A DNA stretch of 64,000 nt from Acheta domesticus (GCA_031308135.1 JAHLJT010009419.1:65802723-65866722); one strand, 5' to 3'. Shown: positions 1 through 12,950, counted from the first letter of the stretch. Notes: generated by a model not told the origin, from the sequence alone. Numbers and translations are program-made.

Positions 1-1777
1 CCTCAAGGAACCATGGTTTATTCCAAATTCCCAAATTCATCGCGAGCTAAATATATTGCCATAAAACGAGCACATAAACAAAATAGCTGACCATTTCTTT
101 CAAAATCTTTTACTCTTAGCCATGTTCGACAATATTTAATCTGGGACACCGTGCCCCGTATTAAATCAAGATTCCCCAAGGATAGACTGAGAGTAACTTC
201 TGTTTCTACACCTTTACTAGCAATACCTTAATTTCAACGTAACACCTGAAACCGAACCTTGAAGCCTGAACAAATCATTTAACCTTAGACCATATTTTTA
301 CAAGTAGGAATGAACTCATTTGCTACGGATGGACATATCTAAAACGTTATAATATACACGTTATAATCCACATTTATTATTGAAGCTAGAAATCATGCAT
401 TACAATATATTCTTCAATATTAGATATTTGAACCATTTTATGACAGTTTTTTTAAAAATAGTTGCATTTTCGTTTAATAAATTTGCGCATAACTATCGTG
501 TTAATTGAAAAGATACTTAAATAATATATTTACATTTTCTATAGGGGTAGTTAATTTTAAGAAATTTGTTTTTTAATGAGTGTTAGAAAGAAAGTTTTTA
601 AAGTTACAGAAAATGCCCATCTTTGTTGCTATGGGAACGAATACTGTTAAATGACATTCAAATAAATTAATTCCATTCCACGCCAAATAGGCTACGTATG
701 AAATCAAAACATCATTTTACTCCTAAACTGGGTTTTAGAAAATGCAAGAAAATAGACATAGGAAGTTGCGTTTCATGGCCGTTGACTGGTGTTTTGCACA
801 AAATAGTTGAAATTTATTAGAGGTACTGCTTTTCAATATACTAAGTATAATAATTTTACATATCCATTACATGCACGCAAAGTACGTGCTATGTTTTGCA
901 CTTCAAGTTCCTTTTTCAGTTTAATAATATATTTCCTACCTTCGCTTCATGTATACGACTTAAAAATCTTAAAACATTTAAATAGAAACATTTGTTAACG
1001 GAATATTCGCATGTAGAAGTACCACATGTCTCTCAAACTCTTTGAATGTTGTGTAACAATTGTCTGGCGTTGCAAACATGTGTTCCAGATATTCACGTAC
1101 CAAAGTAGGTTAAGACTCGAAATATGAAATCCTAGTAACTAGTACCAGGTAATATATCAAAAATTAAACGTCCATATATTGTATTAATGAATAGTGGAAC
1201 ATAATTCAATTTCTTTAATATGAAATTAAGGTTTATTCTATTCCAAACTTAACGTTATTATTAGTAGTAGGTTCTAACTGCTATTTTCTTGGGGACCGCA
1301 AAGCGATTTTTGAGAGAGATCATGAAGGGGCAACGAGATTTTTTTTTTGCTATTTTCTCTTGTTGCCGCTGGTTGCCATATTCCAGGAAAGAATCGGATT
1401 TACTTCGTATGACGATTGTTATAGTCGTATAGTACAGGACTCTCAAAATCTAACAGGGTATGACCGGTTTAGGTTATCAGGGCATCAACTGACATCGTTG
1501 CAGTGTTTCTGACCGGAATTTTCGATGTTTTGAGTCCCGAGACTAGCTAGATAGCTAGGTCGAGTTTAGCCGCTGTCTGGGGAGAATTTTAGCGACCGAC
1601 CGCTTTGATCGCTAGTTTTCCGTGGTTCCTTTGATCAACTTCAGGCGAATGCCGGAGCAGTACCATAACCTCTTACAAATGGGCCATGAACTACGCGCAA
1701 TTTTTCCTTCCTTTTCCTTATCTTATTCTCATCCCTTTCTTACACTTAAACTTATATGAACTACACTACCACATACG
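1..1777. other. AT-rich intergenic DNA, nothing recognised
   Basis: No domain, RNA gene or clear repeat structure is visible. The two short open frames present are at the level expected by chance. Confidence 0.5.
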
Positions 1778-1821
1778 CCGTTTGGGAGCCAAGAGCCGAG
1801 ACCGTTTGGGAGCCAAGAGCT
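1778..1821. repeat. Two-copy short tandem repeat
   Basis: The phrase cgtttgggagccaagagc occurs twice, about 21 bases apart. Confidence 0.75.
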
Positions 1822-2731
1822 TGTCCCACCTGAGGCGGTGACCAGCGGGAGAGAGACCTACATAGAAGAAGATATCCCCGCACCCCCCCCCACATACACC
1901 CCATAGCAGTTGACGTGTCCGGAATCGTCAATAAATTAATCAATCGAATCTGATATATCCATATACAAGATACCTGTATTCCATAGTAGAATTCGGAAAA
2001 CATTCCCTTGACTTTTGTCCGAGCAGTAAAAGGAAGAGCTTTATGACAGTGAATAAGACAAATCTTGTCGGTAGAAAAATCATTGTTTAATACAAATAAG
2101 GGCAAAGAAGTCTCTGAAACTCCAAATCCCATTAGAGGTTTTGGATTTACCTCTAAAATTAAAAATATCAAAAAATATAAAGATCATCAGCTTCACCGTT
2201 GCCGAAACGAATTCAACTAACCAAAATATACCATAAATGGACTATTAATTAAGTGGAAAATAGTAAAATGAATTGAGAAAAAGAATTATCCGTAGTTTCC
2301 CTCCTGAGTTCATGTGTCAAGTGAAAATTATTTGTAGAAGATCGCCTAATGAAGGAAAACAATCTAGAACTAAACGCTATTCGGGATGAACAAAACCTTA
2401 TAGAATTTCTTCGACAATTAATTTCCTAATTTAATTGCATATTAAACTTTCACTGTCGCTCATCACTACAAAGAATGATTTTTTTATTTATTCTAGCTTG
2501 TCCAATGGCCCTCTGCAGCCGCATAAGATAAATATAATAGTAATGGATATAAACTTAGATAATATTCTAGTTTTATATATTATACAATATCGTACTTCAA
2601 TGATTTATCATGAGAAAAGGCTCATCAGTTCTAGTCTATAGGGGATCAAAAAATTCTCTTGGTAGCTTTCTTTTTAATCTTTTTCGATGAGGATTTTGCT
2701 TACCTAAATGAAAGTGAATGGCGGAAGGGAT

Positions 2732-4110
2732 CTATAATATTTTGGGATAGAATTTTGCGGCTAAGAGGTAGAAGTGGACGGGGATGGGTGTAATGCCAAG
2801 TTCAATATGTAACTGCGAATTTGGCATGTACCAGGGAGCTTTAGTGATTGTCCGTAGGAATCTATTTTGATAAATTTGAATTTTGTGGATGTTTGTTTTG
2901 GCAGCGGCAGCCCAGACTGCGGAACCATAGGAAAATATGGGTCGTATCATTGCTTTATAGAGGTGAGCAGCAACATTTAGGGAGGATGATTTTTTGAGAA
3001 TCGGATATAATTGGTGAACTCTACTAGTCGCTACAGCTATTCAGTGAATAATATTTTGCCGCTATGTAAGTCTTTTGTCGAAGAGAATTCCAAGATATTT
3101 GACAGTTTTATTGTGAGGACGCCAGGTGATGTTTTGATTTTGATATATGAAATTGGGAGGGACGTCTGGATTATGGAGGGTGAATATTTTTGCCTGGCTT
3201 TTAGTTAAATTTATTTGAATGCGCCAGTTTTTGCCCCAGCTGGAGAATAAAGTGAGGTGATGTTGCAGGTCTTTCATGGCAGATTCGAGATTGCTGTTAG
3301 AGGAATAAAGTAGTGTGTCATCTGCAAATAGTGCTATTGCAGTATTTTGAGTGATTGGTATATCTGATGTATAAACGTTAAATAAAGTGGGAGAGAGGGT
3401 GGAGCCTTGGAGTACTCCTGCTTAAATGGTGAAAGGTGCGAAGAGAGCTCCAGGGAGACGTACAGAAAAAGTTCGCTTTTTAAGAAAACTTGCAATGATT
3501 TGTGAGAGATGTAACGGAGTACTTAAACTGCGTAATTTGAACATTAACCCTGGGTGCCAAACGGTATCGAAAGCTTTTGCTACATCTAGAAAAACTGCTA
3601 CGGTATGCTTGTGGTCATGGAATCCTTCAATGATATCTTCTGTTAGGCGTAAGATTTAATGATATGTAGACAAAAGAGGTTGGAATCCACACTGATGAGG
3701 TGGTATGGCATTGACTGAGCTGAGGTAAGAATTTAGCCTAGAGAGTATACATTTTTCAAATAGCTTTCCCATTGTAGGTAGCAGGCTAATCGGGCGATAG
3801 CTTGTTGGATCATTTTGTGCCTTCCCAGGCTTTAGAATGGGAATAATGTGAGCATGTTTCCATTTATCAGGGAAGTACGTTTGTCTTAAGGCGGCGTTAA
3901 ATATTGCTGTAATATGTACTATTACTTTTAAAGGAAGGCATTTTAAAATAAATGTTGATATTAGGTCATGGCCATATGATAATTTCGGGGTTGCTAGTGA
4001 AATATATTCAATAATTTCGGCTGGTAAAATAAATTTAGGGCAATCAGGAACTGTTATTTCTGGTCTTGCGATTACTTCTTGAATATTATTATGATTTCGT
4101 TCGTTCACTC
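2732..4110 (-). pseudogene. Jockey-like non-LTR retrotransposon remnant (reverse transcriptase)
   Basis: Read from 4108 downward, the minus strand gives the fingers/palm of a LINE reverse transcriptase: YGHDLIS..LKCLPLK, FPDKWKHAHIIPILKPGK, SYRPISLLPTMGKLFEK and HQCGF. Next comes motif A, VFLDVAKAFDTVWH (about 3610-3565), and the catalytic FADDTLLYS (about 3330-3305). Then follow WGKNWRIQINLTKSQ...KTVKYLGILFD (3277-3062) and the C-terminal RPIFSYGSAVWAAAAKTNI (2950 on). In-frame stops interrupt it; the one at 3656-3658 looks like CAA to TAA. The 5' part (endonuclease, ORF1) is missing, so the copy is truncated and inactive. The pattern best fits the Jockey clade. Confidence 0.88.
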
Positions 4111-5105
4111 AATAATTGGAAGATATAATTTGAAACGAATCAGAAGTGTGCCATTCGTTTCAACCATTATTCTGACAAGCAAGCCTTTTGAACATAGGGT
4201 AAATGAACTCGAATCCCGCGGCTCCGGCATTGACAAGATGCACACAGAGCGACTCTCAGCGCTCTCTGACGGTAAGAGCAATCAACTGCTCGGTAGTGGA
4301 AAGTGCTGCTGTGAGCGGTAAAGTTGTGAACTACTTGAAGTTGTGATAGAAGGGCTTACGTTTCAGCTTCAAGAGACTATCTTTATCTATGGTGCCAAAT
4401 CCGGTGAGGATAATGTGATATGATGTTAATATTTTATTATACATTTTCGAGAAATTCTTGTAATACACACTCTCTTTATTGTATGTTTAAAATAGAGAAT
4501 TTCTTGCAACTATTGCATAATCACTGCGAGGAGGACTTAAAATCATATGCGTTTTATTTTCTCCCAATCTACCCCGTAGTATTGAGAGTTATGTAATACT
4601 GAAAAATCGCGATTTTCTACTCTCTTTGGTTCCTCATACGTAAAGGAATAATTCTTATTCGTTAATAGTTAATGGCTTCCACCAAAACGCATTGTCAGAA
4701 TACACACATTATGTGACACCATGACACCGAAAAACTAGTTTAAGGCAAAACGCCAGTCTATCTCTATATCTAACTCTGTCTCGCTCTCTTTCTGCATGTG
4801 TCTTATCCTGTCTCTGTCTCTTTCTGCAAGTCTCTTTTTTTTCTGTGTCCCTGTGTGTTTGTCTCTGTCTCTGCTTCTACGTCCGCCTGTCTCTGTCCGT
4901 CCATCTCAGATTCTGTAAACAACGTTAGCGCCTATACTGTTTACAGGATTTTCATCACATCGGATATTCCTCACTCGCTCTGGTTGATGCGCCCTTGAGC
5001 TTCGAAAGAATATTTTAATTTCAAGGGATAATTTACATGAATTCGTTTTAAAAATGTTCTAAAAAATAGCTAATTTTTTTCTTTATTTTTTTCCTGAATA
5101 GAACA
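4111..5105. other. Intergenic DNA with pyrimidine-rich tract
   Basis: No gene is seen. 4755-4905 is an imperfect tctctgtc-type simple-sequence tract, and its plus-strand open frame is compositional. Confidence 0.5.
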
Positions 5106-5670
5106 ACATATGCATATAAAAATGGCGCGGGTTCAATTTTCGTTTAACTCAAATTTTTGCAACATTAAAAAGTTAACATTTTTTTCGGTGTCTTCCTACA
5201 ATCACAATATTCAAGATAGATATTTTTCTTAATGAAATTTGTGCTTCATAAGCATATCTTTGTATAGTGTTATGTAAAATATTTTAAAAATATGAGTAAT
5301 TTTCAACTTTATTTTCAGTAAAATATTGACTACTTTTTAAAATAACGTAAACGAAATTTTCTTATTTGCAAACGTTTTTTACACGAACTCGTCCGATTTT
5401 CATCCAAATCTCTAAATTTTCCAATGTTACGAATGATCAACTTTATTTTTAAGGCGTTGGGAAAGTAGTTATATAATACTTAGATTGTGCGTTTGTTACG
5501 TTAAATGCGAGATAAACCTAAATAACTGAGTTCGAATCGTAGCGTGAGCAAATATTTTTATTGTTTGAAAGCACATTTTCGGGTTGATATTAAGTTATAT
5601 TGTCGTTACAAGTAATTGGGGAACGCACAAGCTATTAGAGCACCACTAGTGTAATATCTCATGCAGACAA
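5106..5670. repeat. Dispersed repeat family D, copy 1
   Basis: Matches the interval 47095-48370 in order: cttcctacaatcacaatattcaag / cttttt..caactacaatattaaaag, the aatatgagtaatttt phrase, gagttcgaatcgtagcg / gagttcgaaccccagcg, and a final caccactagt. The gttcgaa segment looks like a tRNA box B, so a tRNA-related tail is possible. It is non-coding. Confidence 0.55.
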
Positions 5671-5694
5671 AGCATTGCTCACATTGTTGTTGTT

Positions 5695-5722
5695 ATTTTT
5701 ATTATTATTATTATTATTTATC
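5695..5722. repeat. (TTA)n microsatellite
   Basis: Seven or so TTA/ATT repeats. Confidence 0.8.
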
Positions 5723-7561
5723 GAATATTGGAAAGGATATTTTCTGAAATTGCAAAATAGAAACATTTTGAAATGACCTGCTTCTTCATGTCTCGTCTTC
5801 AGTCAGTTGAGAATTATTTCAAGAACAAAATTTCCAAATAAAGATTAATTAAATTTCTTTGTTTTTCTCTTTTAATGGCATTTTTAAGGTTCTATTTCAT
5901 TAACAAACATTTTATTTTCCTTTTAGGTCATTTGCATTGAAATTTGAATTGCTCCGTTAACACAGCAATTTCCATTTAGAATGTTTTTAGAATTCCAGAA
6001 ATTAATGTAAAATAAGTTTAACTTTCTCCCCTTAGACAATATTCGTTAAATTTCTGAGATCGGCAAAACAATATTTGTTCAATAGTACTGGCTCTTGGAA
6101 TTAGGGTTCACAGTAAGAATTAGAGGACATCCTGGAGAAAGGGAGCGTTTGCATGAATATTTCGAAAATGTAGGCTTCTCTTGAATCCTTACTGAAACCA
6201 ATGAAGTTCCTTAAAATACACCGAACAAACAAAACTAGTAATTTCCAAAAAAATGCACATGAAAAGGGAAAACATGTAAATTTTGTGAAAAGGATTGCCT
6301 GGAGTTCCTTGGGCTTCACGGTGCGAATACTTAATTAGAATGTGAAAATGAGAGAATTTGCTCACTTCTATCTTGTTCGTCCTCTGATGGAATAGGACAC
6401 TTTGTTGGAACACAGAAATTTACAACGGGAAAATCTGGATATTGTCAAGAGAACCGCATATGTAAATTTACTTTCCGAAGCGATAGGAAGAATGTATAAT
6501 AGGAGCCACTAAAGTTTAAATAAAAAAACCTGTGCCTAATATAAAATACATGCCGGTTATACCTTTTGGAAAGATATTTACAGCTGACTTTGTAGATCAG
6601 TCGAGGGGATCAGAACCACCAAATTAAGTTGACATCATAGTGAACAGATGTTGGAAACTTTTCCTTTACAAAAGCACAATAACGGGTTAGAATACGTTAC
6701 CTGCAACCTTTGAGCCCTTTCCTCTAGGTATTTGATAGTTTAAAATTAATACAATAATAACTTATATATACATACACACATTCAAATAATGGATTAGTAT
6801 TTATAAAATAGTAATTGTTGTAAGTATTATTTACGTTCATTATTTTTAACATTAGGACATAACTTGTTGATATTATTTACACATATTATCAACAAGCTAT
6901 GAAATAAACATATAATCTAATGTAGCGAACGCTTGTGTTACGTTCTATGTTGTGTGTAATGTGAGGTGTAGGGTAGAAAATATATTGAGAAAGGAAAGTA
7001 AAGTGCTTCCAGTGTTGTCAAGTACAGAGCAGTGTGATGTTGTGTAGTATTATAATGTCGACATAATTTCAAGATTAATCAGGTAACAATCAATAAATAT
7101 CTTGAGTAGTAAGATAGGTATTTTCGGCCATCTGCAAATAACTTAACACTAGCTTAATAATAGCAGAAATAATAAGTATCTACCCAATATAAAATAATAT
7201 TACCTGATTGTCTCATAGAATTTGTAAACATATATTAACATTTTGAAAGTCAGGAAGTATATACACGTCTCAGGATCCTGTACGGGTGGTATATCAAATG
7301 ACAATGTAGAACGCATTGAATATAAATCAATTAGATTTTTTATAATAGTGTTTATAATAATCACATGTTGGAGAAACTTCTGCCACAAATAAAGAAGTGT
7401 TTTGACACAAAAACTGAGACATTTAACAGATCTTGTTGTTACAAAGTACGAAAAGAAAATTGTAAGGGCATAAAATTATTGTTTATCACATATATAACGA
7501 CTTGTATTGCCATTATAACAAAACATTTGAACCAAACTTGTTAATATAATTGTCATCTTTA
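5723..7561. other. AT-rich intergenic DNA, nothing recognised
   Basis: Overlapping minus-strand open frames at 6101-6413 and 7200-7388 have no recognisable features. Confidence 0.5.
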
Positions 7562-7935
7562 TCAGTCGCACTAACCAGTGACTCAGAACTTACACATACA
7601 TACGCACTACAACAGTCAGAACAGCTGGACGTAGACCAGAAGGACCAGGTTCGAATCCCGGTCGGGCGGACCAATTCTTTGAATAAATTTAATTATTAAA
7701 ATATGTTAATAGCATTTTTGTGTTTGATTTTAGTTCTACTATCGGCTGAATTCGCGTATCTGATGTTACCATGCCACCTAATTCCGCGAATAATTGGAAG
7801 TGAACTGCAAGAACAAATTTAGGAATCTATTTTAAATACAAATTTCTGTGTGAACTTGCTATTCTATTACATAAAAGGAAATTAATGTTGTACGTATGTA
7901 CGCGTAAGTTCAGAGTCACTGGATAGTGCGACTGA
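7562..7935. mobile_element. 374-bp TIR element (MITE-like) with tRNA-like box B
   Basis: The left arm 7562-7603 and the right arm 7894-7935 are inverted repeats matching at 38 of 42 positions (TCAGTCGCACTA.CCAGTGACTC...). The interior has GGTTCGAATCCCGGTCGGGC at about 7649, which is the T-arm/box B signature of a tRNA, and a small aattcgcg...cgcgaatt inversion. No protein is encoded and no clear target duplication is seen. Confidence 0.65.
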
Positions 7936-7967
7936 GAAGAAACATGTAGGGGGATTCGCGATTAAAA

Positions 7968-8372
7968 ATGTTACCTAAAATAAGTTGTTTATTTTGGTTT
8001 TGTTTCGCAGAATTAAATCTAATGCAATCTTCAATGCATCTAGGTGGGCAAGGCCATTTAATAATTGATTGTGATAAATTCCTGAGCAAACTTGGTGACT
8101 CAGCCAGTCTATTGTATAAAAGTGAACTTGTTTACAATGTTATAAGTCACAAGAAAACTAGTAGCACTGAAGTGATTGCTTACAAATTTGGTACGAATAC
8201 TTTTGAGTTACCAAGAATTAAACATACGGTAGTTGAGCTTCAGAATGTTGAAACGTGCTTTTTTACAAAAAAATACAAAATTGGTTTGGAGTATCGTGGC
8301 TCAAATATGATAACTTACCCATTATTAAAATACGCATTTTTACAAAAATCGTGGGCTACACCATGTATCTAA
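7968..8372 (+). CDS. Unrecognised 134-codon ORF, possibly a terminal exon
   Basis: The frame from ATG 7968 to TAA 8370-8372 encodes a non-repetitive, protein-like sequence (LGGQGHLIIDCDKFLSKLGD..., IKHTVVELQNVETCFFTKKY..., LKYAFLQKSW). A good acceptor (ttttggttttgtttcgcag, ending 8009) could make 8010-8372 a last exon. Two AATAAA signals overlap and follow the stop (8371-8376, 8384-8389). I cannot name a family. It sits 32 bases after a TIR element, so it could be captured or transposon-borne. There is no promoter or upstream exon I can tie to it. Confidence 0.35.
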   Translation: MLPKISCLFWFCFAELNLMQSSMHLGGQGHLIIDCDKFLSKLGDSASLLYKSELVYNVISHKKTSSTEVIAYKFGTNTFELPRIKHTVVELQNVETCFFTKKYKIGLEYRGSNMITYPLLKYAFLQKSWATPCI

Positions 8373-8389
8373 TAAATTATTGTAATAAA

Positions 8390-9494
8390 TGTATGCTCTA
8401 GCAAAGCGAGATTTCTTAATCAACTTTCTTACTTAATACTCCGTTTACTGTTTCACTTTCCGAATTCTTATTTGCAGAAACTGTTACGTCCAAATGATTC
8501 TGCCATTTTAGTAACTAGGCTAAAAATGCCCACTAAATTAAGAACTCTCTCAAGCACTTGTATCACGGTTGTATAAAAAGAATATCTATCTGGCGACCAG
8601 TGAGATATATTTCGTATTTTGGGAACAATTCAGTAATAATTTTATCATGTTGGTTTCACATTTATTATCATACCCTGAATTTCAGCAGTCGAGTAGGAGA
8701 AAATGATGACGTGTTTCTGTGGAGAAAATGTGTAAATGTTGACAAGACCGTCCGGGAGAGTGGACCGACTTAAGTGGTCGAATTTTCGTTAGAATGGCCA
8801 TAAAAGAAAATAATCCAATTAAAATGAAGTTCACTTTTATGAATGAGCAATAAGAAATATGTGTAAAAGTGTGAATAATTTTCATTTGTAAGGATATTTT
8901 CTTTGTTGAAAGGGTGTATTTTATGTGAAATATTGTACTATAAACATATATTTTTAATGTGTTGAATCGGCATTGTTTTCACTGTATGTTATTTGGTTGG
9001 AAAAAGATGCCACGTAAATAAATAGTTGCTGACATTATGTTCGGCAGCCATTGTTGAAATTTCGTGTTTTACTGCGTTATTTACTGCGATAAATGCTGCA
9101 ATAAAAAATAATATTAAAATCAAGTTCCCAATTAACTAATATTATTAATCGCTTTCCTGTATAGGAGCGACTTCGCGAAACCACAGAGAAAATAAACATT
9201 TGTACTACAGAGAACATAAGTCGAATCAATATGAAAGTTATGGCGGAGTAGTGTCGGGGTATTCTAATTCGAACATAGACTGGTTTTAACGCAGTGTTGG
9301 ATAGAAATATAATTTAGTCGTAATTATCAGTATTGATTCGTGGCATGGGGTTTATGTTTCACCACAGTTGCTAATTTAAAAATTGAAAAAGTTATAAATA
9401 ATTAGAGAAATTATTTTAAATAAATACCATTGATGATGGAAGTACGTCGCCACCTGATAACCCACCCCACAATTTCCTATACTAAGTTATTATA
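8390..9494. other. AT-rich intergenic DNA, nothing recognised
   Basis: Short chance open frames only. Confidence 0.5.
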
Positions 9495-10348
9495 TACTAG
9501 CTGAATGTGGCGTCGCCGACGCTGTTAACGGTTTTAAAAGTATTTTCATGTGCTGAAAGTTTCTAAATGTCATGCTTCGCCCAAATAAGTTCTTATAGTA
9601 TTCGGCATTGCACTTAGCAGCTGACAATGTCCGACTCCAGTGCTACAACTCCCAAAAGTCAATGCTCTTGCATATTACCTCCATACAGGATATGAGCTGG
9701 GAATGATACAGTTTAAACATTGAAATCGCCGTACAAAATACTTGCCGGTCTGGATGATGCGAATATTTATTACATCTATTTTTTTTACTAATTGCACAAA
9801 AATTCTCAAAAACCTTCACCTCCAAGCTGTTCTTCAGAATTCTTTAATCCTAATATAAGAACATTCTCAATTAGTTCCGAAAATTCTGTCACAAAATCTT
9901 CTACAATTAATTTGAATCATCTCCGGATTTGTTTAACACTTCCATAGTTTTAACAACATGCTCATGTAGCGACTACTGTAATTGTTTTAACTGTAGTGTA
10001 AACTGTAAGAAGAACACGTAAGGACAACAACATACATATATCCATGCTCGAGGCAGGATTCGAACCAGCGGCCATTTGAGCCGAGATAGCTATGGCCCTT
10101 CAGATTTAGCGACCTCGGCTATCCAGGCCGGCACTTTCATATTTTTTGACCCCTAATTTTTTAAGATTTTAAAACTCCACCAACTAAGTCTGATTTCTGT
10201 TCACTTCTACTTCCGCAATTGTTGTGTGATGTGAAATGTCGAATGTGGATGTGCTTTCACTCTCCAACATTATTTATAGTTCTGTTTTTTTCTATATTCT
10301 CTTGAAAGTTCTTTAAATTTAATCATCTCTAAGGTACGTATAGTTTCG
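9495..10348 (+). repeat. Dispersed repeat family A, copy 1, left part
   Basis: Collinear with copy 2 at 40664-42240, beginning actagctgaatgtggcgtcg and continuing through the ttcggcattg, aatcgccgta and aaatcttcta phrases to gattttaaaactccac and cttcaaatttaat. It is interrupted by a SINE (about 9915-10140) and ends where a foldback element was inserted at 10349. The right part resumes at 12951. No coding capacity is recognised. Confidence 0.7.
9960..10134 (-). mobile_element. tRNA-derived SINE
   Basis: The minus strand reads a box A-type GGATAGCCGAGG (10124-10113) and a box B-type GGTTCGAATCC (10066-10056), in a tRNA-Leu/Ser-like head that begins near 10133. The tail region runs to about 9960. 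Copy 2 of the host repeat (near 41945) lacks this segment, which supports it as an insertion. Confidence 0.65.
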
Positions 10349-12950
10349 CAAAGGGTCCCCCCCGATAAGATGGTAAAAAGTTCCCCTCAACCAAATTACA
10401 TATGAGTGGTTACACTATAATTCTAACATAAAAATAATATTTTTGAAAGGTTTCTTTGCCTCCGTCCTACCACCCACACCCCTATACAACCAAAAACGTG
10501 TTTTTTTAATTTCAATTTTTTTCGAACACTGAACACTATTTTATCAGATTGAAAAAATATGATAAATAAGAACACAACTTAGACTATCAGAAAAATATTT
10601 TTCAATATTTTCTCAGGCCCAAATTCGAACACAAAAAAATATTTTCGAAAAAAAATATCAAGAAATATTTTTTACTGCATCTTAAAAGCCTGGAACAGGC
10701 TCGAAAAAAAATGTCAAAGGTTCTTCTTCACACACAAATTGTTGTGTATTTTTTTCAGATTTTTCTGATTACTGGGCTGCAGTTAAAAAAATAAAAACCA
10801 TTTTCCCGCCTTTAAAACACCTGGACTTTCAATATACTTTGAAACTGACTGCAACGGTTCTCTGCATTTATTTTAGTGTTTATTATACATTTGTATACAT
10901 TGCTGCATCACCCAATAAAGTTTTGATTTTGGAATATACTTACGAAGTATCATTTTTAAAGCTTTCTAATCGCTTGCATAAGTAATCGTATGCTACGGAA
11001 AGACGATAGTTTTGGCAATTTATAAGAAACAATTGACACAAGACCTTGTAAGTGTGATACTGGTGGATAAAGAATTACACCCCATCCTACATCAAACAGA
11101 TTTTAGAAGAAAAAATAGAAGTTTGCAGATTATGACATACAAAAAAAGATTATTGCAACACACATTATAATAGTAAATAACTCGGTTCTCTGCATTTATT
11201 TGAGTGTTTATTATACATTTGTATACATTGTTGTAGCACCCAATAAAGTTTTGATTTTGGAATATACTTACGAAGTATCATTTTTAAAGCTTTCTTATCC
11301 TTTGTATGAGAATATCATACGCTAAGGAAAGATAATAATGTTTGGCAGTTTATTAAATAATAATTCCGTCATATTTGAGGGATAATTGGAGGACATGTGG
11401 AAAAATGAAGGGGAAGAGGTTAGACCCAGATTTACAAGAACTGTTCTACTTGTCTTAGAACACAGACACTGGGACGAAAATAATCTTAAAACTTCATCTC
11501 AGAATGCTTGTGAATTTTTTTCATATTTTCTTAATAGCTGGGTCATAGTTTTTAAAAAAAAACTAAGACATTTGTACTCAACCACTTGGCAGTTCGGCAG
11601 TTGCCGCGTCCTAAGCACGTGCGACCTTGCTTGAGGAGGAAGTCCACAGAATAGCAGTTAAAGCGTTGACAACTGAGCCTAGAATGCGGCGCCTCCCGGA
11701 CAGATAAATAGTAACGCATTGGTTGCGGAAGCCTGTGGTCTCACGTCTGTAGATTGTTACAGACTAGAGAAAAAGTTGTCTTTTCCTTTACCTAAGTATT
11801 TGTTCTTGAATACGTATAAATATGGAGACACTCGTACAATCTGTACACGTGCGAAAACTCTGCACTTTGTAAATAATAATTGTACGAAAATTGAAAATTG
11901 ATTTAATGTAGCACCCAACTGCAAACGCTCATCCCCCGTAAAGTAGTTTACGTCATTAGAGACCCGGTACTGTGCGAGAGAATTCATTCCAATATTGCTG
12001 AGCGTTGAGATAAAAATTCGCAGAAAATAAAATAGTCCCGTTAATTTTATCGTGAAAGATAATTTCAGTATTTTCCTTCAATTTAATTTTACATTGATAT
12101 CTTAATAATTACATCATTACTTAATAATGATTACATTGATATTGCAATAATCTTTTTTTGTATGTCATAATCTGCAAACTTCTATTTTTTCTTCTAAAAT
12201 CTGTTTGATGTAGGATGGGGTGTAATTCTTTATCCAACAGTATCACACTTACAAGGTCTTGTGTCAATTGTTTCTTATAAATTGCCAAAACTATCGTCTT
12301 TCCGTAGCATACGATTACTTATGCAAGCAATTAGAAAGCTTTAAAAATGATACTTCGTAAGTATATTCCAAAATCAAAACTTTATTGGGTGATACAGCAA
12401 TGTATACAAATGTATAATAAACACTAAAATAAATGCAGAGAACCGTTGCAGTCAGTTTCAAAGTATATTGAAAGTCCAGGTGTTTTAAAGGCGGGAAAAT
12501 GGTTTTTATTTTTTTAACTGCAGCCCAGTAATCAGAAAAATCTGAAAAAAATACATAACAATTTGTGTGTGAAGAAGAACCTTTGACATTTTTTTCGAGC
12601 CTGTTCCAGGCTTTTAAGATGCAGTAAAAAATATTTCTTGATATTTTTTTTCGAAAATATTTTTTTGTGTTCGAATTTGGGCCTGAGAAAATATTGAAAA
12701 ATATTTTTCTGATAGTCTAAGTTGTGTTCTTATTTATCATATTTTTTCAATCTGATAAAATAGTGTTCAGTGTTCGAAAAAAATTGAAATTAAAAAAACA
12801 CGTTTTTGGTTGTATAGGGGTGTGGGTGGTAGGACGGAGGCTAAGAAACCTTTCAAAAATATTATTTTTATGTTAGAATTATAGTGTAACCACTCATATG
12901 TAATTTGGTTGAGGGGAACTTTTTACCATCTTATCGGGGGGGACCCTTTG
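10349..12950. mobile_element. Foldback element with about 0.8-kb inverted arms
   Basis: The left arm 10349-11157 and right arm 12143-12950 are inverted copies with very few mismatches. Both outer ends read CAAAGGGTCC followed by C-rich GATAAGATGG. A loop of about 985 bp lies between them. Inside, 11182-11365 is a direct repeat of left-arm bases 10855-11040. No transposase is recognised. It sits inside repeat family A, whose sequence resumes at 12951. I could not identify a target-site duplication, so the superfamily is open. Confidence 0.85.
10855..11365. repeat. Direct repeat within the foldback element
   Basis: The segment from ggttctctgcatttatttnag through aataaagttttgattttgg to atcatttttaaagctttc occurs at 10855-11040 and again at 11182-11365, with more divergence than the inverted arms show. 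A third, inverted, copy is in the right arm. Confidence 0.8.

Noticed and set aside
1761..2171. 136-codon minus-strand ORF
   Set aside because: No recognisable motif; its C-terminal part is a translated short tandem repeat and a poly-C region. Too weak to call a gene.
7600..7680. Possible intact tRNA gene
   Set aside because: Only the T-arm and acceptor-like 3' part are convincing. I could not fold a matching 5' half, D-arm and anticodon arm.
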